Source: Apostichopus californicus
Taxonomy: Eukaryota > Echinodermata > Holothuroidea > Aspidochirotida > Stichopodidae
Length of the DNA: 24,845 nt
Direction of reading: 5' to 3'
NCBI GenBank assembly: GCA_020650975.1
Contig: JAIPMN010039895.1
Coordinates: 1 to 24,845 of the forward strand
The notes beneath the pieces were generated by a model. The model was given only the letters and a program-made list of their open reading frames with translations. It searched no databases and had not been told where the DNA came from. A program made the position numbers and the translations under genes. This document shows positions 1 to 8,399 of this stretch, piece by piece. Position 1 is the first letter of the stretch; each line of letters starts with the position of its first letter.

Positions 1-173
1 TATTGCAGTCTATTTTTCATTGATATCAACCAGAAATATGCATCTGTTAATTTATCGTCTGTACTAGTCTAATGTCGAATGGGGTGCCTTTGCCTATCTA
101 TCAGTATTTGAGAAAGTGATCAGATGCCGGGTACATACACTCTCGTCCGTCGGGTGGGTCGTTAAATGGCGGT

Positions 174-250
174 CCCGGGTGGCGAATATTTTTTTCCCAA
201 ACTGAACTGACAATGAAATTATTTCCTCGATTCTGATTGGCTCTTAGCGA
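174..250 (+). repeat. Left terminal inverted repeat
   Basis: This is the left arm of the TIR element. It begins CCCGGG, contains a T7 run and the word CCCAAACTGAACTGACA, and ends near AGCGA at 250. It pairs with 840-915. Confidence 0.75.
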
Positions 251-752
251 ACCAATAGGTTTCCGTACGTATAGGTTATAAGGCTATACACAACAGGACA
301 CAGACGTATCGACAAATGCCTTATTTTGTGTACACTCACTGGCTGACACACTCGCTCGCCGTCTTCATGGCCACCGCATATTCGACTAGGCCTATCAAGA
401 TTCATTGACTGAATACATTTTAAATTTATGATTATAAAACTAAAAGTATCGCAACTCCGAATGTACACAAACACCTCGTACATATGTACATCGGCTACAT
501 GTTTACAATTACAAATGCACTGTGTTTTATTGTGTTGTATACTATACACAGTACAATAGGCTACATTACATGTGTTGTGTAGAGCGGAGTCAAGCGAGTA
601 AACAAACGATCGAGGACTGCCTATAATGGGCGCAGTAGTTGGGAATAGTTGCTTCATTGTGTAAAGAACACTATATACTTTCGTTCATATATACCTACCA
701 AAAGTTTCGGAAAGTTGCTAATGTGAATATCTTGAATATTTTCGTGTTGATC

Positions 753-797
753 CTGATATCAACAGATATCGACAGATATCATACTGATATCGACAGA
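753..797. repeat. Short GATATC-based tandem repeat
   Basis: Four GATATC words occur within 45 bp, three of them in a GATATCRACAGA-like context. It lies inside the TIR element just before its right arm. Confidence 0.5.
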
Positions 798-839
798 GTA
801 TGGAGGGATCCAAGTTGAATACTAAAGTATATCACGTGC

Positions 840-915
840 TCGCTGAGAGCTAATCAGAATCGAGGAAATAATTTCAGTGTCAGTTCAGTTTGGGAAAAAA
901 ATATTCGCAGCCGGG
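840..915 (-). repeat. Right terminal inverted repeat
   Basis: This is the right arm, the reverse complement of 174-250. It has three substitutions over the 69-base core and a one-base length difference near the outer end. Confidence 0.75.
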
Positions 916-1010
916 CAGCAAGAACCAACTCGTGCGTATAGTAATCATATGAAGCCCACGTGGTTGAGCAATTGTTGAACAGCGCCGATGGCAACAACGT
1001 AAGTTTAGAC

Positions 1011-1070
1011 AACGAAATCAGTTTGCCCTTTTCGCGCGTGCACGCGCGAAAAGGGCAAACTGATTTCGTT
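1011..1070. repeat. Perfect 60-bp palindrome without spacer
   Basis: Positions 1011-1040 are exactly the reverse complement of 1041-1070. The centre is CGCGCGTG|CACGCGCG. The outer sequence continues as an imperfect inverted repeat to 990 and 1094. As RNA or single-stranded DNA this would form a near-perfect hairpin. Confidence 0.95.
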
Positions 1071-1142
1071 TTCTAATCTAAGTTTGTTGTTGCCTAAACT
1101 AAAGTTGTTGCTGCTGTTTTACCATGCTGTTGCTAAAACTCA

Positions 1143-1196
1143 CGTCGATGTCTAAAATTCCGTTGTCTAAACTTACGTCGTTGTCTAAACTTACGT
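1143..1196. repeat. Three 18-bp tandem units
   Basis: The units start at 1143, 1161 and 1179. The last two are identical (CGTTGTCTAAACTTACGT) and the first is divergent. They are part of the fold-back element. Confidence 0.7.
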
Positions 1197-1239
1197 TAAA
1201 CTTAGCAACGAAATAAGTTTGCCCTTTTCGCGTTCCATA

Positions 1240-2590
1240 CTCATCACATACCACATTTCACAAGGCCACTTTGCCTGGTACACTCAAAAATGAAAACAGT
1301 CTAGCAGCAGAATGTACAATGGTACGCGTTTGAGTAGAGTTAATTTATTTGTCGGTGTGTTATGCCACGGGTGTAGAGGGTCTGTGATTATGTATCGCAC
1401 AAGTTAAATCAAACCGAAACAGTTTGAAGATGATTCAAAAAATCACCATATAATATAAACGTAAGACAATTTCTGTGTTCAATAACTATAATCCACAGTG
1501 GCAGTGGTACTACTAACATGCATGACTAAATACTAGGCATATATCTTTCGTATTATATTATCTGAAAAGCGTGCCAAAGGGTCATTATAAAACGTTATGA
1601 AGGGTCGTAATTTTGAAAATCAAATCAATGTCTATGCTCAAAATTAAGAGTCTATCAGTTTAAAGTTTAAAAGCATCTCAAGTAAATAGTCAACCAGAAA
1701 CGGTCAAGCCTGTCCAATGATTTTAAGCAGTTTTGAAGCAGGCAAACGCCTGGTACGTACTTATCTGCTTACATTGCCATCGCAGTACTCTGTACAGCAA
1801 GTTCCACCTTACTTCGAAGCTTCACCCTTGTCAAAACTTACTGATTCGATTTATTGGCTTTTCAGTTTTGGACCATCAACCTAAGTAATCCTTACCTTCA
1901 AAGAAGGACAGTCATCTACAATGAGACGTGTACACTCACAGTCTATGGTCGCAGTATTGTTTTACAAACTTATGGATGTAAATGTACACAAACAAGTCCG
2001 CGCAAAAGCAAAGAAAACATTTTTTAATACATTTTTTAACAAAGTTGTCTCAAGACAGTCGCCAGTTCATACAGTACGTGTATGCGAATCACGATCCACT
2101 GCGTGCACGTGTATGTTCATGTACATACACACACGCATAGCGTAAGCAAGAACTTCCCAATTCAGCATCAAAAGTGCAAGACCCAGCCAATGAAAAGCGA
2201 GTTATGCTAATGATGGCCTTTACCGCGCTGGGAAAAAATCTCGCTCCCGGGACGGCATACAAAATTCCTAAAAAAACATGATTTCAGGAGTTGTTTAGAC
2301 TTCGTAGGCATGCCTCCGGGTCCAACTAGACCACTGACCATGGGTATTACGCGGGTACTTGACCGTCGGAACATTCACAGGGCAACGCTTTCAGACCCAC
2401 TGAACATTGGTCTGAGTCCGCCTGCCCCCCCCCCTCCCCCCTCGTCCTGTTCATCTCTAACCTCTGTTATTGGGACTGTTACTTAGACTGGTGTATAAAA
2501 CACCATAGACCTAAAATCTGCACGATTTACCTTAATTAAATTATATTTTTCGAGAACAAGGTAACACTAGCAAACAAGACTCTCTCTTGC
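1240..2590. other. No gene recognised
   Basis: This is AT-rich sequence without a convincing exon. A 74-codon open frame at 1921-2145 has no domain or splice context and is not accepted. A C10-T-C6 tract lies at 2425-2441. Confidence 0.5.
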
Positions 2591-2685
2591 GCACTATAAT
2601 ATGCATTTAAAATTAACCCCTAAACTGTTAATAGTCTTTCGCACTATACCATGCATTTATAATTAACGCCTAAACTGTTAATATT
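2591..2685. repeat. Two-copy 50-bp tandem duplication
   Basis: Copies start at 2591 and 2641, both with GCACTATA. They share ATGCATTT, AATTAAC and CCTAAACTGTTAATA with a few substitutions. They are noncoding. Confidence 0.8.
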
Positions 2686-2689
2686 CCTC

Positions 2690-3914
2690 CACTGAAAACA
2701 AATGCTGCTTACTATAATAACACAAGTTTCGCCATAACAAAACATAAGAGCAGAACCCGATCGAGAATGGTCAAGAGAACCAACTAAAATAACGATCCCG
2801 TTAGATGTCACGAATGGTGACGTCATGAAATTACCTTATTAAAGGAACAGCAGTATATACGTCAGATAGTGACACGGCCTACCCAACATTGTACTTAACC
2901 TTTACACAAAGTTTAATCATATTGGTTTCAAAGTTCTTGAGGAAGAAGGGAGAGGGGTGGGTCCAGCTGGAAATATATAAACCACATTTGTGGATCAAAC
3001 TCAGGTTACCTTCAGAATGAAGTACACTGGTCATTTTAACGCCTAAAGAATGCTGCACCCTTAACCAGCTCCTGAACTCTCACCTTTCTATTGCATAATC
3101 ACGTGAGTCAATGTCCAGTTTGATTTGGCTCCTACATTTGTGAATTCTTAAGAAAATCACAGAATGAGAGATGAGTGACCTTGATATGGTTCTGTAACGA
3201 TAACATTAATGTTTGAAGGAATTGTCGAACTTTCATAATGAATGAGAATGTTAAACCCTGCAGCTAAATTGAAAATGGCTACTCAGGTTGACGGGATCAG
3301 CTTATAAACAAGACGGAACATTTCCCTGCATCGCACCTATGTGTGATAGTACATTGGGTTGCATTGATTGAGTCATCGTGATATCAAGGGGAAATCCCCT
3401 GCATAGGTCATTTGATAGTTTCCGGCAGGGAAGAGGATGGGGTATGGAGATAAGGGAACTGATTCTTGTACAGTAATCCTGTTTTACAAAGAAATCAATT
3501 GTATAGATTGGGAGAGGCTTAGATCCTTGACTTATGAGTCAATAATTGTTGACATAAACTATCTAATTGTGTTACTTATTTACTTATGTTCAATATTTCA
3601 AGCAAACAGTCGAACTTTTCTATAGAATCCAACCTTCACAAATCAGTCCTTTCAAGCACGGAATCAAAGCGACCACAGCATTAGTGACCATGGTTTCATG
3701 GATTTAGCCTTCATGTGTATATTTGAAACATGCAACATTTATTTAAAAAGAATTGAAATTAAATTTGTTGCAATAGGAACCGATTATCTCTGAGATAACA
3801 CTTCATGTATGGCTGCATATGATGAATATTTTCAACATTTAAGTAAACTGAATTTTCTTTGTTTATGTGTTATCTTATACATATTCATTACTTAAACTTT
3901 GCCCTCTTGTTTAG
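2690..3914. other. No gene recognised
   Basis: I see no exon with matching splice sites and coding character. Short open frames (2644-2826 minus, 3437-3625 plus) are of the length expected by chance in AT-rich DNA. Confidence 0.5.
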
Positions 3915-3964
3915 GGATTCGATGAGGAGAGTTACCAGAGAAGCCTGTAGTTCTTCAATTAACT
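3915..3964 (+). CDS. Candidate internal exon of an unknown transcript
   Basis: A pyrimidine-rich tract ending TTGTTTAG precedes 3915 and a consensus donor GTAAGT follows 3964. Only one of the three frames is free of stops (begin at 3916, peptide DSMRRVTREACSSSIN). The same frame stays open when joined to the acceptor at 4412. The 50-nt length is short and no family is recognised, so this could equally be an exon of a noncoding RNA. No upstream exon that would feed it was found. Confidence 0.3.
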
Positions 3965-4154
3965 GTAAGTCAATACAACTGAATACTCTCTACCTTAGTA
4001 TTTAACATTGTATTTGTTATCAGCGATTGTGTCTGTTACTTTTAATTGTAAAATCTTAATATATTAAAAATCTCCATGATTAACCAGATTTGTGATCCCT
4101 ATATCTGTGATTTTCTAATCTTATCTGGTTACTAATATCATGATTCAATTGTAA

Positions 4155-4382
4155 TTGGATTTATTATGTTTTGTATTAACCAAGCTGATCCGCGGTCACG
4201 GTCGTTCGCTTGTTTCCCGTGTCGCGGTGCCTTGTTTAGCTGGTGGGTTTAATTACGTTTTGGCTCATGGTATTGCTGGCGCTTTTTGGCGAGAAGCGGG
4301 TTGTATAGGTATTAACTATACGAGTAACTCTACGAATAAGTATTTTGTTGGACCCATTTATTATATAACAATTTTTACCTAA
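4155..4382 (+). other. GC-richer open frame of uncertain nature
   Basis: A 75-codon open frame lies between the two candidate exons. About 4185-4300 is clearly richer in G and C than its surroundings and uses many GGT, CGT, GTT and GCT codons, which looks more coding-like than neighbouring open frames. No domain is recognised, and there is no good splice or promoter context. It could be a fragment of an inserted sequence. I do not call it a gene. Confidence 0.2.
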
Positions 4383-4412
4383 GATATATATCATTTTATC
4401 TTCATATTACAG

Positions 4413-4775
4413 CTCAATGCAAAATGCATGTTCATCTGGCGTTGCCAATCATGGACAGGACTGTGACATCATTCGCTCAATCCTCACAACGATGGCAGTA
4501 ATTTCAGTGAGAAAGAATCCTATATAGAGTTTAGATTGTAAACTGTTAATATCTCCCAAATACTACAAACAGCGCCAGGTAGAGCTCCAGTATAATACAC
4601 ATGCAACTATTCTTGTATGATTGTGACGTCATCAAATGCCTATATTCTCAAGACAATGGAATGGTGACTTGGTGAAGACTGTAACATTTACATTCATTGT
4701 GAATGGATCTTGTAGAGAGAAGGTTGTACAATGATATTAATAACTCCATATACAATAAAGAAGTAAAATTTGAAA
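4413..4775 (+). CDS. Candidate terminal exon with poly(A) signal
   Basis: The acceptor TCTTCATATTACAG ends at 4412. Joined to the exon ending at 3964, the frame continues for 29 codons (the junction codon plus 28) to TAA at 4499-4501, followed by a 3' untranslated stretch and AATAAA at 4754-4759. The encoded peptide (…CKMHVHLALPIMDRTV…) resembles nothing I know. The arrangement is that of a last exon, but the coding claim is weak. A noncoding transcript end is an equally good reading. Confidence 0.3.
4754..4759 (+). terminator. AATAAA polyadenylation signal
   Basis: A canonical hexamer lies 253 bp after the stop codon of the candidate terminal exon. Such hexamers also occur by chance in AT-rich DNA. 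Confidence 0.3.
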
Positions 4776-4779
4776 GATA

Positions 4780-6230
4780 ACTGTTCAATTAACATTTTGA
4801 CAGAATATCTATTAAAGGAGTGTTATTAATTTTTCTTCAACTTTTCTGGTTTGGTAAGAAATATTCACTTTTAAAAAAATGATGAATGTTTGGAATACTC
4901 CTTGAATGATAAATTGATGATGACGTCAGCCCCTTAGTTCAGGCCTAAATAGTAAATATTCATGTTAGTACTGTATACTTTATACATTTTAATAACTCAA
5001 CAAAATCAGTTTTTGTAACTTTGTTCTTAAACCGGAGCATATTTAGATGATTTTCAACTACATTTGTCCGTGTAGAATGTGTACTTCAATGCTAACATGT
5101 TATGAGGCCATAAAAGTCTTCTCATCCCATTGTGTTTTGTGTTGTATTTGATGAACTGAAATAACTGTCTCCGTATTATATTATATAGTCCAGTTACCTT
5201 TACTGATAAACTCAGCTGTTTAAACTAAGATGTCTCAAATTGTTATAGTAGAACATCCTAGACTGAAAGCCAGTGGTCTACAACATAATAACATTAATGT
5301 TGTGATTAAAGTCGTCCTTTAATATGCTACATGTTCAACTACTTAATTTTGTGCGCTAAAGTGTACAATTGTAATCTGTTAAGTTTTGTTAGTCACATTG
5401 CTGTCGTTCGGGGACTAGAGGGGGTGGGTGATGGTTGACTTATTCTAAATTTGTTTGCTCTTCAAGCCTAGTTCAAATAACTAAGAGCCAATCAAGCTTC
5501 TTATGACGTCATACATCAGCCACCACGTCATCAGTATAGGAGACTATTTTTCTCTTGGATGTCAACTATTGAGAGAGGGAAGAAAGAGAGCACAATCCCT
5601 ATCTTATTCTTTGTGTGTATGTGGATGGGCGGGTGTGGGTGTGGGGAGGGAGTGTTGGAGAGGTTGGATGACGTACCCACCACATTTGTGACCAAATATA
5701 TATTATAGTAGACATTTGCACCACCACCAGAACGCTTATTGTAGAATTGGAATTAAATGGTAATATGCAGTATTTTTTTAATTTTATTTTTCCTGGTATG
5801 TAACAAAGTCGTCGTTACTTGCGTAAATGAAGAGAACATTTTGGTCAGGTATTGCTGGTGACCTGCTCTCAGCCTCCACGCACTCATCGGTGCAGGGTAT
5901 AACATCCATCAATTGTATATAATGATACAATTCATCCAAACTCCAGACCCATATCTCCACCTCCCTACCAACCCCCCCCCCACCCTTTCCCGACTAACAC
6001 TTTACTACTCAGAACAATACATAAACGCCTATAATTCTGTTAATATTTCTAACTTTTTCTTAAGCAGACATGTTTGTAACGCTTTTGTTATAATCTGTAC
6101 ATATTGTATCCACATACACTCGGTAACTAGGAGTAGGTGTTTCAACTTTACTGTGGTTTCTTTATTCCTCCTTTTACTACATTTTGATTTAAGCTGACGT
6201 ATCGGTTACGTAATGTCTTAAATCTGACAA
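4780..6230. other. No gene recognised
   Basis: This stretch holds AT-rich noncoding DNA. A C10 tract is at 5972-5981 and a G-rich stretch at about 5626-5665. Open frames at 5503-5691 and 5913-6197 cross these low-complexity tracts and lack coding features. Confidence 0.5.
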
Positions 6231-6238
6231 GAGTCGAA

Positions 6239-6258
6239 GGCTACAGGAACCTGTAGCC
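6239..6258. repeat. Short perfect hairpin
   Basis: Nine-base arms GGCTACAGG and CCTGTAGCC are separated by AA. A second small stem (CCACC and GGTGG) follows immediately to about 6274. Confidence 0.6.
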
Positions 6259-6380
6259 ACCAACCTGGCGGTGGTGATGGCGCGCGTGTATGTGTGCGTC
6301 TGTGACACTTGTTTGAGTCCGTGATAACTCAACAACGGAGTGATGCATATTTGACATACTTGCTATGTAGTTGTATTATT

Positions 6381-6594
6381 GTCGGATTGCAGTCAAACTT
6401 GGTATACAGTTGCTGGTTAATATATTTTATTCCAACTAAAGTGCATTTTGGGGCAACTTCTTTGGGCCCGAATTTTGGGGCCCAATATTTTGGGACCATC
6501 TGAGCCCATATTTTCTCTCCATTGCAATAACACCGCAACCGTAAGTCGGGTTGTAGCCAAACTTGGTAAACAGTTGTTGGTTAGTAGCTGGTAC
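6381..6594. repeat. Dispersed pair of ~47-bp copies, 164 bp apart
   Basis: The sequence at 6381-6427 (GTCGGATTGCAGTCAAACTT...) recurs with a handful of changes at 6545-6591 (GTCGGGTTGTAGCCAAACTT...). Between them lie three TTTTGGG/GGGCCC-type words (about 6446-6493). This looks like an old local duplication or a degraded repeat element. Confidence 0.65.
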
Positions 6595-6804
6595 ATCTAG
6601 ACATAAATATTATGATAATGAGTGATGGCATACAACACTTTAATATTCACTTACAAAGGAACCATAGTGACCGTTGGGCTCTTGTTAATATTTTATCGCC
6701 TTCATTTACCATACGTTGTTATTTTAGTCCTAAGTAAAGCCATAGCTTTTTAAGATAATACAATCACGTGAGCTTACATAACTGAACAAGATTGAATATG
6801 ATAA

Positions 6805-6895
6805 TTTATGCTGCTAATGTTCTGTACATCAAGTAAGCCTTATATGCAATAGTATGCTCTCTGTGTTTCATTTTTTCATTTTATTATTTCCTTAA
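6805..6895 (+). repeat. Diverged AT-rich repeat, copy 1 of 3
   Basis: The segment contains GCTGCTAATGTTCTGTACAT, CAAGTAAGCCTTA and a CTCT...TTTCATTTTATT tail. Matching order and spacing of words is found near 7671 and 8283. It lies just upstream of the 34-bp array. Confidence 0.5.
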
Positions 6896-6965
6896 AGTGT
6901 TTAATTTACTGCATCCTTTAAAGTTTCTACTTGTTTGTGAGACTAAAGGAGAATCAAACCTAACA

Positions 6966-7480
6966 ATCATTGTAATACTATGTGATAGGTAAGCTATCGA
7001 TCCTTGCAATATTATATGATAGAAAAGTTATCGATCATTGATATATTATGTGATAGGTAAGCTATCGATCATTTTAATATTACATGATAGGTATAAGCTA
7101 TCGATCATTTTAATATTACATGATAGGTAAGCTATCGATCATTTAAATATTACATGATAGGTAAGCTATCGATCATTTTAATATTACATGATAGGTAAGC
7201 TATCGATCATATTTAATATTACATGATAGGTAAACTATCGATCATTGTAATACTATGTGATAGGTAAGTTATCGATCATGTTAATATTATGTGATAGGTA
7301 AGTTATCGATCATTGATATATTATGTGATAGGTAAGTTATCGATCATGTTAATTTTATGTTATAGGTAAGCTATCGATCATTTTAATATTACATGATAGG
7401 TAAACTATCGATCGTATTTAATATTATGTGATAGGTAAGCTATAGATCATTTTAATATTTCAATGATAGGTAAGCTATGG
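6966..7480. repeat. 34-bp satellite-like tandem array, about 15 units
   Basis: Units of 34 bp (range 34-36) contain GATAGGTAAGCTATCGATCA. Each has an internal inverted repeat, GATAG-GTAAG-CTATC, within a larger near-palindrome ending ATCGATCA. Two unit types alternate in blocks (ACATGATAGG versus TGTGATAGG), and the last units degrade at 7444-7480. The array is noncoding. Confidence 0.95.
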
Positions 7481-7670
7481 ACGAGCAAGTCACTTTAGGA
7501 CACTCACGCATTTGAGAAAAATTACATTTAATTTTAGAGATACCGTTTCTGAAATATTCGTTAAGATACAAGACTTGTGGATTTGAATAACTATTGAAAT
7601 TTTACATTTTGTCTTCATTAATTGCTTCATTAACAGTCTTCTCTAATATAAGGAGAACGTTTGTTCGTAG

Positions 7671-7770
7671 TAAAGCTGATAATATTATGTATAACAAGTA
7701 ATCCTTAAATACCAAGATCGGCTCTGTATAGTATATACTCTTCATTTTATTCTTTCATTGTTATTTTAAT
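7671..7770 (+). repeat. Diverged AT-rich repeat, copy 2 of 3
   Basis: GCTGATAATATTATGTATAA, CAAGTAATCCTTA, GATCGGCTCT and TTCATTTTATTCTTTCATTG occur in the same order as in the other copies. It lies just downstream of the 34-bp array. Confidence 0.5.
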
Positions 7771-8282
7771 GCGCCTTATAAATGATTCTACAGGCTTCAT
7801 TTTATTTCAGATCTTCTTTATTTCTTTATATTCCGATATTTTCCTTCGATTTAAAACAATTGTAAGACTACATCTTATATTTGCTGTAATAATTATTATA
7901 TTTAGTCATTAATTGTTATGTTGCATTAAACTTAAACATTTATTAATTTTACTTTCTTTCAAGATTTAGTTGCTTTTCTTTCGTTCCTCCTATTTCTATA
8001 TTAAGATTAATATTTGATATTACTCACGCGTAATAAAGTGAATATTAGAAGAATATTGTTCAATGTTATCATAATAACAATGACTGGCTGTCTACCGTTA
8101 TATCATTGTGTTACTCAAAATCATACTAAAACACTGTCTTAGACATTAATTAAAAACAATGATATGTTTTGTGCTACAAATCCAGTTCTTTGTTCCATTA
8201 TTATGATCTCCAATGATGTTTCTCCGAGGACAATAGGAACACGTGACTTTGACGTATTATAGTAAGATTTTAACATGATAGT

Positions 8283-8390
8283 AACGAAGATAATGTTCTG
8301 TACATTTAACATTAACCATAAATGCGATGATCGGCTCTCCATACATATTTTTCATTCTTCTTGTATCGTTATTTTGCTTCTTCTTATTAA
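8283..8390 (+). repeat. Diverged AT-rich repeat, copy 3 of 3
   Basis: GATAATGTTCTGTACATT, GATCGGCTCT (8329-8338) and a TTTTTCATTCTTCTTGTATC tail parallel the copies at 6805 and 7671. Confidence 0.5.
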
Positions 8391-8399
8391 TGGTGCTGG

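Larger units (their letters stand above)
174..915. mobile_element. Non-autonomous TIR element (MITE-like), about 740 bp
   Basis: The ends are inverted copies of each other. Positions 182-250 match the reverse complement of 840-908 at 66 of 69 bases, and weaker matching continues outward to a CCCGG end at 174 and 915. The interior is AT-rich and holds four closely spaced GATATC words near 755-793. A 137-codon minus-strand open frame covers 244-657 but has no recognisable transposase motif and reads like translated noncoding DNA. No clear target-site duplication is visible, so the exact ends and superfamily are undetermined. The close arm identity suggests a fairly recent insertion or a structural constraint. 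Confidence 0.75.
990..1232. mobile_element. Fold-back element with a perfect central palindrome
   Basis: An imperfect hairpin spans 990-1094, with a perfect 60-bp core at 1011-1070. To its right, 1143-1196 holds three ~18-bp tandem units of the form CGTTGTCTAAACTTACGT, the first of them divergent. A third copy of the arm sequence (AACGAAATAAGTTTGCCCTT...) follows at 1207-1232. The 18-bp unit also occurs inverted in the left arm (about 997-1014). The organisation resembles fold-back or MITE elements built from subterminal repeats. There is no coding capacity and no obvious target-site duplication. Confidence 0.6.

Noticed and set aside
244..657. 137-codon minus-strand open frame
   Set aside because: It lies inside the TIR element, has no transposase motifs and reads like translated AT-rich noncoding DNA.
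5913..6197. 94-codon plus-strand open frame
   Set aside because: It crosses a C10 tract and low-complexity T-rich sequence. The composition explains its Pro/Ser/Phe/Leu richness.
6966..7480. CRISPR-like regular repeat array
   Set aside because: Units are contiguous variants of one another with no unique spacers, in a eukaryotic context. This is a tandem satellite.
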